A DNA stretch of 64,000 nucleotides, from assembly GCA_963798865.1 (NCBI GenBank), contig CAWCVZ010000005.1, positions 186,001-250,000 of the forward strand, read 5' to 3'. The notes beneath the pieces were generated by a model. That model was given only the letters and a program-made list of their open reading frames with translations. It was not told where the DNA came from and searched no databases. Of this stretch, positions 9,067 to 18,824 are shown in pieces; within the stretch, counting starts at the first letter, position 1; every line of letters starts with the position of its first letter. Origin of the DNA: RBG-16-34-14 sp963798865. GTDB lineage: Bacteria > Bacteroidota > Ignavibacteria > Ignavibacteriales > Ignavibacteriaceae. Both the position numbers and the translations under genes were made by a program.

Positions 9067-10003
9067 AATTAACTAACTTACTTAAAATTTCTAATCCTCT
9101 CTTTTTATCCTTATTCATTTGAAAAATTAAATTTTCAGCAGATGAGAATTTTTCTTCTCCTCTTAATCTTTCCATAATATTAACTGTAACAAATTCATCA
9201 TAGATATCATTATCAAAATCATAAATAAAAACTTCCGGAACTATTTTTCCCTCATCATAAAAAGTGGGTCTTTTTCCTATACTCAGCAGACCAAAATACT
9301 TATTGCCTTTCACTAAAAACTCAACAAAATAAATTCCAAGAGCGGGCAAAAGTTTTTCTTCATCATCAAGTTTAATATTAGCTGTTGGAAACCCGAGAGT
9401 TCTCCCTCTTTTATCTCCAGTTACCACAATTCCACTAAAAGAATAATTTCTGCCTAATAACTTAGTTGTAAGGTGAATATTTCCTTCTGTCAGTGCTTTC
9501 CTTATTTCGGTGCTGCTGATTTTATTTCCGCTTAAAGTAACTTCCTCAATTTTATCCACTTTAAAATTATTTTCCTTACCAAGTTCAATTATAGTTTCAA
9601 TACTGCCGCTTCTTCCTTTACCAAAATGAAAATCATAACCAATAATTATTTCTTTTAATCCAATTCCATTTATTATATAATCAGAAAAGAATTTTTCCGC
9701 CGGAAGCTGGGAAAATTCTTTAGTAAAATTTATCACTAACAAATTTTCCATTCCCAATTTTTGTAAAATCTCTTCTTTTTCCTTTAAAGTACTCAAAATC
9801 TTAACGCTTCCTGATCCTGTTAAAATATTCCTTGGATGAGGATTGAAAGTAATAAGAAGACTTCTTGCTCTTATTTCAGAAGCTTTTTTCTTTACTTTTT
9901 CAATAATTTCATAATGGCCTAAATGAATGCCATCAAAAGTTCCGATTGTTAAAACAGTATTCTTATCTTTTTTTATAGAAAACAGGTCATTATATACTTG
10001 CAT
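9065..10003 (-). CDS. ribF: Bifunctional riboflavin kinase / FAD synthetase
   Basis: RibF converts riboflavin to FMN and then FAD. The N-terminal FAD synthetase half shows the nucleotidyltransferase motif TIGTFDGIHLGHYEII, and the later SSTEIRKAL. The C-terminal flavokinase half shows VVTGDKRGRTLGFPTANI and the family's YDEGKIVPEVFI segment. I place the start at the ATG at 10003 (MQVYNDLFSI, 312 residues), since the open frame upstream would need a TTG at 10024. It lies between truB and rpsO in the translation operon, a usual position. Confidence 0.94.
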   Translation of the reverse strand: MQVYNDLFSIKKDKNTVLTIGTFDGIHLGHYEIIEKVKKKASEIRARSLLITFNPHPRNILTGSGSVKILSTLKEKEEILQKLGMENLLVINFTKEFSQLPAEKFFSDYIINGIGLKEIIIGYDFHFGKGRSGSIETIIELGKENNFKVDKIEEVTLSGNKISSTEIRKALTEGNIHLTTKLLGRNYSFSGIVVTGDKRGRTLGFPTANIKLDDEEKLLPALGIYFVEFLVKGNKYFGLLSIGKRPTFYDEGKIVPEVFIYDFDNDIYDEFVTVNIMERLRGEEKFSSAENLIFQMNKDKKRGLEILSKLVN

Positions 10004-10087
10004 ATTCCGGTTTTTGGGGTACAAATAGCTTGCAAATATAAATGAATTATGACTTAAAGTGAAATTGTTTGAAGCCTATACAGCATA

Positions 10088-10804
10088 TCACTTTAATAAC
10101 TGATTTGATTCAAATTTTTCAACAAATTCATTAACCGTAAAGGCATCTGACACCAAATAATCACCAATCTTTGTTCTCCTTAAAGAACTTAGTAAACCTC
10201 CACAATTAAGCTTTTCTCCAAAGTCATTTGCAATTACGCGTATGTAAGTTCCTTTTGAACAGGTTATTTCAAAATCAATTTGCGGGAGTTCAATCCTTTT
10301 TATTTCAAAATTATAAATTGAAATTTCTCTCGGTTCCCGCTCAATCTCTTTTCCTTTTCTTGCAAGATGATACAAACTTTTCCCCTTATGTTTTATTGCA
10401 GAATACATAGGAGGAATTTGTTTTATTGTTCCAAGAAATTCATCTCTTACTTTATAAATATCTTTATCAGAAATATGATTAAAAGGTTTTTCAGATCCGC
10501 CGTGGCGGATTGTTTCAAGATCCATTGAAGGAGAACTTTTCCCGATTGTTATCGTTCCGGTATAAGTTTTCTCAAAAGCCTGGTATTCAGAAATTGATTT
10601 GGTTTTTTTTCCTGTTGCAACAATTAATAAACCGGTAGCCATCGGATCAAGAGTTCCGGCATGACCAACTTTTTTAACACGAATAGTGTTTCTAATTTCT
10701 TTAATTACTTTGAATGAAGAACAGCCGGAAGGTTTATCAATCAGGATTACTTCCCCTTTATTGAAATCAACATCGGAAAAATTAATCGTTCTCTTTGTTA
10801 TCAT
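10088..10804 (-). CDS. truB: tRNA pseudouridine(55) synthase TruB
   Basis: TruB makes pseudouridine 55 in the T-loop of tRNAs. The catalytic aspartate sits in GHAGTLDPMATGLL, and the usual KPSGCSSF, PPMYSAIKHKGKSLYHLAR and SKGTYIRVIANDFG motifs follow. At 238 residues it is the short form without a long PUA extension. The start overlaps the 3' end of rbfA by 23 bases, implying translational coupling. Residues about 98-104 (TIRHGGSE) are encoded by a 16-base palindrome that looks like a repeat inserted in frame. Confidence 0.95.
   Translation of the reverse strand: MITKRTINFSDVDFNKGEVILIDKPSGCSSFKVIKEIRNTIRVKKVGHAGTLDPMATGLLIVATGKKTKSISEYQAFEKTYTGTITIGKSSPSMDLETIRHGGSEKPFNHISDKDIYKVRDEFLGTIKQIPPMYSAIKHKGKSLYHLARKGKEIEREPREISIYNFEIKRIELPQIDFEITCSKGTYIRVIANDFGEKLNCGGLLSSLRRTKIGDYLVSDAFTVNEFVEKFESNQLLK
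10495..10510. repeat. In-frame palindrome inside truB
   Basis: ATCCGCC-GT-GGCGGAT is a perfect-arm palindrome, GC-rich in an AT-rich gene, encoding IRHGG in TruB. It falls in a loop-like region between the catalytic motif and PPMYSA, where insertions would be tolerated. Confidence 0.6.
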
Positions 10805-11138
10805 CCTTATGGATTTCTTTGATTAGACCTTCAATCTTCTCTACATAATCAAGAGAATCGTCTATGAAGAATTTAAGTTCAGGTACAAATTTAATTCTTA
10901 TTCTTGAAGCAAGCTCTGACCTGATATAACCGGAAACCGAAACTACTTTTCCAAGAGCAGATTCACGTTTTTCCTTTTCTAAAACAGAAATATAAATCTT
11001 AGCAATTTTGAGATCGGGGCTTACTTTTACATTTGTTACAGTAAGAAAACCAAAAGCCGGATCCTGTAATTTCCGGAGAAAGATTAAACTGATTTCCTGT
11101 TTAATTAGATTTTCAACTTTTTCTATCCGGTAAGCCAT
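10782..11138 (-). CDS. rbfA: 30S ribosome-binding factor RbfA
   Basis: This is a 118-residue single KH-like domain protein: RIEKVENLIKQEISLIFL, DPAFGFLTVTNVKVSPDLKIAKIYIS, and FVPELKFFIDDSLDYVEKI. RbfA helps mature the 5' end of 16S rRNA during 30S assembly and in cold adaptation. It lies between infB and truB, 72 bases after the infB stop, and overlaps the truB start. Confidence 0.95.
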   Translation of the reverse strand: MAYRIEKVENLIKQEISLIFLRKLQDPAFGFLTVTNVKVSPDLKIAKIYISVLEKEKRESALGKVVSVSGYIRSELASRIRIKFVPELKFFIDDSLDYVEKIEGLIKEIHKDDNKEND

Positions 11139-11210
11139 TTATAAATCCTTTCTGATGGGAACCTCGGGTTAAAACACAATTAAATGTGCACAACACCAAA
11201 GGTTAAAAAA

Positions 11211-13738
11211 CTATGCAAGTTTTTTCTTCGTCTCTATAAATTTGTAAGCTTCAATAATATCACCAACTTTAATATCATTATAATTAGCAATATTCAATCC
11301 GCATTCATAACCCGCATCTACTTCTCTTACATCATCTTTAAATCTTCTTAGTGATCCTATTTCACCATCATGAACAACAATGCCGTCTCTAATAAGTCTG
11401 ATTTTACTATTTCTTGTAATCTTACCTTCCTGCACATAACATCCTGCTACTGTTCCAAATTTGGGAACTTTAAATGTGTCTCTAACTTCGATTGTGGCAA
11501 TAACTTCTTCAGAAACTATTGGCGAAAGAAGACCTTCGAGTGCTGATTTAACTTCATTAATTGCATCATAAATAACATTATATAAACGTATGTCAACTTT
11601 TAGAGATTCAGCAAGTTTCCTTGCGTTAAGGTTTGGTCTCACATGGAAACCAACAATGATAGCGTCAGAAGCCGAAGCAAGCAGAACGTCACTTTCAGAG
11701 ATTCCTCCTACGCCTTTATGAATAACTCTTACAACAACTTCTTCAGTTGATAATTTCATTAATGAATCAGATAGAGCTTCAACAGATCCGTCAACATCCC
11801 CTTTAACAATTAGAGCAAGTTCTTTTACTCCACCAACACTAATACTTTTAGCAATTTCATCAAGAGTAATATGATGAACCTGCTTCTGATCCTGTTCTCT
11901 TTTTAACTGCTGTCGCTTCAAAGATATTTCCCTGGCATCTCTTTCAGATTCAACAACAATAAAATTATCCCCGGCCTGCGGAGCTCCTTCAAATCCTAAA
12001 ACTAATACCGGAACAGAGGGAGGGGCTTCGATAACTTTTTTACCCCGCTCATCAAACATTGCTCTCACTTTGCCGAAATAAACACCAGCCACAAAAGGAT
12101 CCCCGACTTTTAAAGTCCCTTTCTGTACAAGGATAGTACCTGTAATTCCTTTTCCTTTGTCGAGCTCTGATTCTACCACAACGCCTCTTGCTTCCCTGTC
12201 AGGATTTGCTTTTAAATCAAGCAGTTCTGCTTCTAATAAAATCTTTTCAAGAAGTAAATCAACATTCTTACCGGATTTAGCTGAGATTTCAACACATTGA
12301 TATTTCCCTCCCCAATCTTCAACTAAAATATTTCTATCAGCAAGCTGTTGTTTTATTCTTTCAGAATTAGCTCCGGGTTTATCAATCTTATTTATTGCAA
12401 TAACTATTGGAACATTAGCTGCCTGGGCATGATTTATTGCTTCAACAGTTTGCGGCATTACAGCATCATCTGCGGCAACTACAATAACAACTATATCTGT
12501 TAACTTTGCTCCTCTTGCACGCATTGCAGTAAAAGCTTCGTGGCCAGGTGTATCAAGAAATGTTATGAATTTACCTTCGCCAATATCAACACGATAAGCA
12601 CCAATATGTTGAGTAATACCTCCAGCTTCCCCCGCAACAACATTTGATCTTCTTATATAATCAAGTAATGAAGTTTTGCCATGATCAACGTGTCCCATAA
12701 TTGTAACCACAGGCGATCGTGATTTTAAAGTTTCCAGGTCATCGGGAATATCTTCAAGTACTTCAGAGGTATATTCCTTTTGGAACTCAACCTCAAATCC
12801 AAATTCATCAGCAACCAGAGTTATAGTATCAACATCAAGTCTTTGGTTGATTGACACCATTAGTCCAAGCTCAATACACTTAGAGATGACATCACTAATC
12901 TGAACACCCATCAGGTTTGCAAGCTCACTTGCTGAAATATATTCATTAACTTTAATTTTCTTTCCTTCGAGAGATCTTAGCTCCTCCTGCTTTTCCTGTT
13001 CAGCTTCTCTTTCTCTTCTCTTTCTTTTGCGCTGTAAAGCTCTTCCAGCCATTGCAGAATCATCCATACTAAGAAGAGTTTTTCTTATTGCCTCTTTTAC
13101 TTCTTTCTGGTCAATTTCAAATTTTTTAATCTTCTTTCTTTTTTTGGCAACTACCGGATCTTCAGGTGCTGCTTCGGTAGGTTTCTTTCTTGGTTTTGGT
13201 TTCTTTTTCTTTTTAATTCCGGAATCTTTTGCATCTGTTTTTTCTTCAACTTTCTTTTTTTCTACTCCAAGGTCCATTTTACCAACAACCTTAAGTCCTT
13301 TTCTCTTATCAACTTCTATTTCCTTGGGTGCTTTAAAAGATTTCTCTTCCTGCTCTTTTCCTTTTATATCTTCGGTTTCAGCAACGGCTACATGTTCTTC
13401 CGGTTCGGCTATTTTTTCCTCGGAACTAACAGATATTTCTTCAACAACAGATTCAGAAACTTTTTCTTCAACTATCTCCTTTTCTTTCTCTTCCTGTTCC
13501 GCTTTATCAGTAATTTTCTTTTTAAATTCTGCAATTTTTTTATAATGTTTTTCGGCTTTTTCTATATCTTTTTAAAATGATCCGAGATCTCATCAATCAT
13601 TTCATCACTAAGGATTGACTGAATTGTTTTTACAGCATATCCTTTGCCCTGAAGAAACTCCAGAAGATTTTCTGCTGAGAGATTATACTCCGATGCTAAT
13701 TTATATACTCTTAATTTTTTGGCTTTGGTTTCAGGCAT
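11211..13738 (-). CDS. infB: Translation initiation factor IF-2 (single-base frameshift near N-terminus)
   Basis: IF-2 is the GTPase that recruits initiator tRNA to the 30S subunit. From an ATG at 13738 the frame encodes the IF2_N fold (MPETKAKKLRVYKLASEYNL) and then stops within DHFKKI. Restoring one A in a short run (T5 on the plus strand, 13569-13573) joins it to a Lys/Glu-rich linker and the main frame. That frame has a second IF2_N-type domain (YISASELANLMGVQ) and a G domain with GHVDHGKTS, DTPGHEAF, NKID and SAK, followed by domains II-IV. The repaired length is about 842 residues. Starting instead at the internal ATG 13277 would lose the N-terminal domain. It follows nusA by 11 bases. 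Confidence 0.95.
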
Positions 13739-13749
13739 AAGGTATCCGT

Positions 13750-15000
13750 CTATTCTTCCTCTTCTTCAAATTGTGACTTAATTATCTCAATTATTTCATT
13801 GATTTTATTTTCATCAAGTGCTTCTATTTCTTTTAATTTTTCAGGACCTGCTGTTAAAACCTCAATAGCAGTATCATAACGATGATTTATTAAAAGCTCA
13901 TAGATATCTTCACCAAGTTCTTCTTTAAGGTCAATCAGTTCAATATCTTCTTCATATTCTTCAAACGGTTTTTCTTCCCTGATAACTTCAATTTCATATC
14001 CGGTTAGTTTCATTGCAAGACGGATATTCACACCGTTTCTTCCAACAAGAAGTGATACCTGATCGCTATCAGCATTTACAGTTGCTTTTTTCAGGTCTTC
14101 ATCAATTTCAATTTTTTTCAATTTAGCAGGAGCCAATGCACGCTGTATAAAAGTAAATGGATCATCGGAATGATTTATTACATCAATATTTTCGTTATTG
14201 AGTTCTCTTACAATTGCATGAATACGAACGCCTTTCATTCCAACACAAGCACCAACAGCATCAATTCGTGAGTCCTGGGATTCGACAGCAACTTTAGCTC
14301 TTTCACCTGGTTCACGGGCAATAGATTTAATCTCAATTATTCCATCATATATTTCCGGAATTTCAATTTCAAATAATCTTCTCAGGAACATATTATCAGC
14401 GCGCGAAACTATAATAATAGGACCGCTGTTGCCTTTTTTTACTTCTTTAACAATTGCTCTAACAGTTTCTCCCTTTTTATAACGTTCAAACGGAATCTGT
14501 TCGTTACGGGGAAGAATGAGCTCATTCTTATTATGGTTAACAAGTATATCGCTTTTCCGGATCTGATAAATATCTCCAACAACTATTTCGCCTAAAAGTT
14601 CTTTGTACTCATTATAGATAACATCCTTCTCAATTTCACGGATCTTCTGATTTAAACTTTGCTTTGCAAGAGTTATAAGCCTTCTCCCTAATGAAACAAG
14701 TTCCAGTTTTTCAACGTAGTCGTCTCCAACATCAAGTTCATCCTGGTTTCCTTTTTTATTAACCTCTTCAATACTGATTTGAGTATTAGGGTCTTCAACT
14801 TTATCAACTATTTCGCGTTCAAGAAATAACTCAATATCACCTCTATCCATATTAACGACAACGCTGTACTTTGCTTCCTCGCCATATTTTTTCTTAATTA
14901 ACAAACCAAAAACTTCTTCAAGAATGCCGCCTAATACATCCTTATCAATGCCTTTTTCCCTTACCATCTGGGCAAAGGATTCGACAATATCTACATTCAT
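13750..15000 (-). CDS. nusA: Transcription termination/antitermination factor NusA
   Basis: NusA binds RNA polymerase and nascent RNA, influencing pausing, termination and antitermination. The 416 residues show the N-terminal polymerase-binding domain, an S1 domain (GEIVVGDIYQIRKSDI onward), two KH domains (VGACVGMKGVRI and VSLLVGRNGVNIRLA) and a C-terminal helix-hairpin-helix-like tail rich in acidic residues. It lies between rimP (15 bases upstream) and infB, the conserved operon order. Confidence 0.96.
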   Translation of the reverse strand: MNVDIVESFAQMVREKGIDKDVLGGILEEVFGLLIKKKYGEEAKYSVVVNMDRGDIELFLEREIVDKVEDPNTQISIEEVNKKGNQDELDVGDDYVEKLELVSLGRRLITLAKQSLNQKIREIEKDVIYNEYKELLGEIVVGDIYQIRKSDILVNHNKNELILPRNEQIPFERYKKGETVRAIVKEVKKGNSGPIIIVSRADNMFLRRLFEIEIPEIYDGIIEIKSIAREPGERAKVAVESQDSRIDAVGACVGMKGVRIHAIVRELNNENIDVINHSDDPFTFIQRALAPAKLKKIEIDEDLKKATVNADSDQVSLLVGRNGVNIRLAMKLTGYEIEVIREEKPFEEYEEDIELIDLKEELGEDIYELLINHRYDTAIEVLTAGPEKLKEIEALDENKINEIIEIIKSQFEEEEE

Positions 15001-15015
15001 TTTTTGATTACTCCT

Positions 15016-15474
15016 CTATGAAAAACTTAATAATACTTTCGCTTTAATAATATTATTGAATTTAATAATAATCTCTTTTTTATCTTTTGTAAGAAATTTT
15101 AATTCATCCCTCTGCACTTCAATCAATTCGGCTTCTGTTTTTTTTGTTTCATTATCCTGATTAAAAACAAGTTCAAACTTTTTATTCAGATGTTTGGGAA
15201 ACTGTTCAATAAATTTTAAAGGCCTGTCGGTACCGGGGGAAGAAACATCAAGCCTGTAGAAATCATCCGGTTCAATTAAATTTTGAAGTTCATTGTTTAA
15301 TTCCCGGCTTACATTAGAACAATCTTCAGCATTAATATAACGTTCTCCGTCAATATAAACCTCAATAACACGATTTCTTCCATGTCCTCTGAGATTAAAA
15401 TCAACTAAGAAAAAACCGCTTTTCTTAACAATTTCTTCAGAAATTTTTTTAATATTTTCTTCGTTAAAAATCAT
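15016..15474 (-). CDS. rimP: Ribosome maturation factor RimP
   Basis: This 152-residue protein matches RimP, needed for 30S maturation. It has an N-terminal alpha/beta domain (VEVYIDGERYINAEDCSNVSREL), the YRLDVSSPGTDRPL signature, and a C-terminal SH3-like barrel. It is the first gene of the nusA-infB operon. A GC-rich hairpin with a T-rich flank sits immediately before its start and may act as a leader structure or terminator. Confidence 0.95.
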   Translation of the reverse strand: MIFNEENIKKISEEIVKKSGFFLVDFNLRGHGRNRVIEVYIDGERYINAEDCSNVSRELNNELQNLIEPDDFYRLDVSSPGTDRPLKFIEQFPKHLNKKFELVFNQDNETKKTEAELIEVQRDELKFLTKDKKEIIIKFNNIIKAKVLLSFS

Positions 15475-15502
15475 AGAAACAAAAATCGCCCTCTAGGGGC
15501 GA
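15475..15502 (-). terminator. Hairpin with T-tract between the lapA-like gene and rimP
   Basis: TCGCCC and GGGCGA pair around a 5-base loop (15486-15502). On the minus strand they are followed by ATTTTTGTTTCT, the form of a rho-independent terminator. It ends directly at the rimP start codon, so if it terminates, the rimP-nusA-infB operon would need attenuation relief or a promoter within the gap. It could alternatively mask the rimP ribosome site. Confidence 0.6.
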
Positions 15503-15566
15503 AAACAACACTCTAAAACTACAAGTAAATTATGCAATATGCAAGGAAAACAGGCTGCCGGTTCCC

Positions 15567-15821
15567 TCACAAAACCTGTTTCTGCGCCACTTTTTCATCA
15601 ACAGGTTTTATATCGTTTTTCATTTTTTTGTTTTTTCCAAACATAGTCGCAACTATCAATCCTAAAATAACTCCAACAGCAAGAGTAATAATAAGAAGAA
15701 CAATTTTGGGCAGGTCAATTGTCCAGAAAAAGAGAGTCATTATTGTTTGTTCCGTATTTTGAGAAACAAAAATTGTAAAGAGCACTATAAGAACTAAAAG
15801 TAATATTAGTTTAAAACGCAT
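15567..15821 (-). CDS. LapA-domain (DUF1049-like) small membrane protein
   Basis: The 84 residues contain two hydrophobic helices (about 4-20 and 38-60) separated by SQNTEQTIMTLFFWTIDLP, the layout of the LapA domain found in lipopolysaccharide assembly protein A and its relatives. A basic/charged tail follows (GKNKKMKNDIKPVDEK). Small inner-membrane proteins of this type help regulate envelope assembly in gammaproteobacteria; the function outside them is unknown. It is 10 bases downstream of the mscS-like gene and probably shares its transcript. Confidence 0.75.
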   Translation of the reverse strand: MRFKLILLLVLIVLFTIFVSQNTEQTIMTLFFWTIDLPKIVLLIITLAVGVILGLIVATMFGKNKKMKNDIKPVDEKVAQKQVL

Positions 15822-15831
15822 TTAATCTCCT

Positions 15832-16731
15832 TTAATTTTGCTTTTCACTTGTCTGGATATAAATCGGTGTAGAGCTGCTTTTAAGATGAATGTCTCTCTG
15901 CGGATAGGGAATTTCGACTCCATTATTTGCAAACTTATCAAACACCGAATAGTAAATCTGGCTTTTTAAAACACCAGGGCGATTGATATATTCACGTGTC
16001 CACACCCTAAGATTAAAAACAAGAGAGCTTTCACCAAACTCATCAAAGAGTACATCGGGTTTCGGTTCTTTCAGAACGCCTTCATTTTCATTTGCAATTT
16101 CAAGTAAAAGCTTTTTAATTTTTTGCGGATCTTCTTTATATGAAACTCCTACCCGGAAATTTAAACGAATGTTTCTATCAATATGACTCCAATTAATAAC
16201 TTTTGAAGAAATGAAATCCGAATTAGGCACAATAATAGAAATATTATCATTGGTGATTATTGTTGTTGATCTCATCGAAATTCTTACAACATCTCCGGAA
16301 ATATCTCCAACTTCAATCCTGTCTCCCACTTTAATAGGTCGTTCAAATAAAATAATAATTCCGCTAACGAGGTTATTAGTAATATTCTGAAGACCAAAAC
16401 CGATACCTACACCTAAAGCACCTGCCAGAATTGTTACTGCACTTAAATCAATTCCTACAGTTTGCAGGACAATTATTAAACCAACAGCGAGGATTAGATA
16501 CCGGAAAATTGTTCCAACAGCTACACGAACCCCAAGATCAATTTTACTTTTTGCAAGAACCTTGTAAACAATCCATTTTCTTAACTTGCTGGTTACATAA
16601 AAAAGCAGGAAAGTAAGAAAGAAAAAATAAATAATTGTCCATAAGGTAATATCTGTTTTGCCCACTGCAATTATATGTATGTTAAGATATTCTCTTAACT
16701 GGAAAAAACTATTTTTTATATCCTGCCACAT
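15832..16731 (-). CDS. Small-conductance mechanosensitive channel (MscS family)
   Basis: The 299 residues show three or so membrane helices, then the family's pore helix and beta domain: GALGVGIGFGLQNITNNLVSG, ILFERPIKVGDRIEVG, and DISGDVVRISMRSTTI. MscS channels open under membrane tension to release solutes on osmotic downshock. The protein ends in a Ser/Thr-rich tail after FPYPQRDIH-like (IPYPQRDIHL). It stands between the SLC13-type permease and the LapA-like gene, all on the minus strand. Confidence 0.92.
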   Translation of the reverse strand: MWQDIKNSFFQLREYLNIHIIAVGKTDITLWTIIYFFFLTFLLFYVTSKLRKWIVYKVLAKSKIDLGVRVAVGTIFRYLILAVGLIIVLQTVGIDLSAVTILAGALGVGIGFGLQNITNNLVSGIIILFERPIKVGDRIEVGDISGDVVRISMRSTTIITNDNISIIVPNSDFISSKVINWSHIDRNIRLNFRVGVSYKEDPQKIKKLLLEIANENEGVLKEPKPDVLFDEFGESSLVFNLRVWTREYINRPGVLKSQIYYSVFDKFANNGVEIPYPQRDIHLKSSSTPIYIQTSEKQN

Positions 16732-16877
16732 ATCGCTGTTTAATTTTTTTCTATATAGATAACATAAGTATAAAGTATCTGGTATTAAGGAATAATGAGG
16801 AACTTCTTATATACATATCATATAATTAAAACTGTTTTCAAATTAATTAAAACCATCCTTAAAAAAAAGAAAGCTAT

Positions 16878-18656
16878 TTAAAACGGAAAGAAAACCGGAA
16901 TCAAAAGAGAGGCAATCAACCAAAAAATAATATTTAATGTTGTCCCCACTTTAAGAAAATCCGTAAATCTATATTGCCCGACATTATAAATCATTGTATT
17001 TGTCTGATAACCCACAGGAGTCATAAAGCTTGCAGATGAACCAAACATTATTGCCATTAAAAACGGACGGGGATCTACATTAATTGAAATGGCAGCATTT
17101 ATTGCAATAGGCGCAAGAAGAACTGCTGTTGCATTGTTAGACATTGACCCAGTAAGAAGCGACGTAAGCAGATATAAAGCCGCTAAAACCACTACGGGAC
17201 CATAGTCATAAAGATTATCAATCAGTATATCAGAAACCAGAACTGCGGCGCCTGTTTTTTCAAGTGCAAGCCCAAGCGAAAGAATACCTCCCAATAAAAA
17301 AATAATTTTCCAATCAATTGCCTGGTATGCTTCATCCAGTTTAATGCTTCCGATGAGCACTAAAAGTACGCAACCTATTAACGCCGAGGCCATAATAGGT
17401 AAAATACCAGCGGCAGCAATTGATACAAGTGCTATAACAATTGAAACCGCGGGAATTATTTTCCTTTTTCTGTATTTGGGAAGATCAACTTCCGATACAA
17501 GAACAAAGTTCTGATTGTTTTTCAGATAATCATAATTTTCTTTTCTTACTTCTATTAGCAAAGCGTCGCCGGCGTTTAACTTTGTTGTTGCAAAAGCATC
17601 GTGCAGAAGCTGCCCCCTGTGTCTTAATGCCAGGGCTGTTGCCAAAAACTTGTTCCTGAAGTTAATTGATTTCAGAGAATGACCTTCCAGTTCGGAGTGG
17701 GGTGCAATTATGGCTTCGACTAAAAAAATATCATCAGCTTCTATATCTTCCTGCTTTATTTTAAGATTTGATTTAAGAACTATACCAACCCTTTCCTGTA
17801 TAGCTCTGATTTTTTCAATATCGCATCTTAATCTTAAAATATCTCCGGCTTCAACAAAAATTGTATTGAGGGGACGCAAAAGTCTGTTTCCATCTCTTAT
17901 AACATACAAAACATCTAAATCGAGTTCTTTAACCAAAGGAGAATCAACTAATTTTTTATTAATAGCCTTTGCTTCAGGGAGAATAACAATGTCTGTTAAA
18001 TAATTATTCATCCGGAAGGTTTGCGTTAGATCCGTTTCTTTTTTTCTTTCGGGAATTAAATTTACTCCAATAAAAGCCATATATAAAATGCCGACGATTA
18101 ATAATATTAACCCGAGTTTTGTAAACTCAAACATCCCGAATTCCGGCTGCCCGTATTGAACGGCTATTGAATTAACAAGAATATTTGTTGATGTGCCGAT
18201 TAGCGTGCACATACCGCCGAATATTGAAGCAAATGAAAGCGGCATAAGAAGTTTTGAAGGAGCAATCCCATTATCTCTTGCAACTTTTAATAATATTGGG
18301 ATAAAAACTGCAACTACAGGTGTATTATTAATGAATGCAGATATAAATGCGACTACAACCATAGTTATAACTAATGCAAACGTAAATCCATACCTGAACA
18401 TTCTTGTACTTATATCTCCAAAAAAAAGAAGCGCCCCGGTTTTATTAAGTGCTACGCTAATAATAAACATTGCGCCTACGGTTATCGTTGCGGGGTTGCT
18501 GAATCCTGCAATTGCTTCTCCTGGTGAAATTATTCCGGTTGAAAGTAATGCTGCCATTACTACAATTGCTGTAAGATCTATGGGCATTTTCTCTAATGAA
18601 AAGAGAATTACTGCTCCGATAAGTATTATAAGTACAATGGTTATTTCAAGTGTCAT
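16878..18656 (-). CDS. SLC13/DASS-type permease with TrkA-C (RCK_C) domains
   Basis: The 592 residues are an integral membrane transporter. N- and C-terminal membrane halves carry paired signatures (INNTPVVAVFIPI with GTSTNILVNSI; SNNATAVLLAPIAI with PVGYQTNTMIYNVGQ). Two soluble RCK_C-like domains lie between them (about 215-400, for example EAGDILRLRC and GDALLIEVRK). Related proteins are annotated as SLC13 anion symporters, often sulfate, or as citrate/sodium transporters. The substrate cannot be told from sequence. Confidence 0.88.
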   Translation of the reverse strand: MTLEITIVLIILIGAVILFSLEKMPIDLTAIVVMAALLSTGIISPGEAIAGFSNPATITVGAMFIISVALNKTGALLFFGDISTRMFRYGFTFALVITMVVVAFISAFINNTPVVAVFIPILLKVARDNGIAPSKLLMPLSFASIFGGMCTLIGTSTNILVNSIAVQYGQPEFGMFEFTKLGLILLIVGILYMAFIGVNLIPERKKETDLTQTFRMNNYLTDIVILPEAKAINKKLVDSPLVKELDLDVLYVIRDGNRLLRPLNTIFVEAGDILRLRCDIEKIRAIQERVGIVLKSNLKIKQEDIEADDIFLVEAIIAPHSELEGHSLKSINFRNKFLATALALRHRGQLLHDAFATTKLNAGDALLIEVRKENYDYLKNNQNFVLVSEVDLPKYRKRKIIPAVSIVIALVSIAAAGILPIMASALIGCVLLVLIGSIKLDEAYQAIDWKIIFLLGGILSLGLALEKTGAAVLVSDILIDNLYDYGPVVVLAALYLLTSLLTGSMSNNATAVLLAPIAINAAISINVDPRPFLMAIMFGSSASFMTPVGYQTNTMIYNVGQYRFTDFLKVGTTLNIIFWLIASLLIPVFFPF

Positions 18657-18824
18657 AAAGAAACTAAAAAAATCAGATGTACATTTTTATTTGTATTTAA
18701 GATAAGGATATTAGAATGCATTATAAATGAGAAAATAATTTAATGTTAGGCTCACTTTAATACAAAGCTCGCTGGTACAAGATGTTCTATTCCTTCGGCA
18801 GAAATGTTAATTCTATTTTTATAT

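Noticed and set aside
13027..13545. Plus-strand 172-codon frame rich in Ser and Phe
   Set aside because: It is the complement of the Lys/Glu-rich linker of infB; the residue bias is explained by antisense reading.
13560..13580. Programmed -1 frameshift in infB at TTTTAAAAAG
   Set aside because: The sequence is not a canonical X-XXY-YYZ slippery site in the required phase; the upstream tRNA would have to mispair on UAA. A missing base is simpler.
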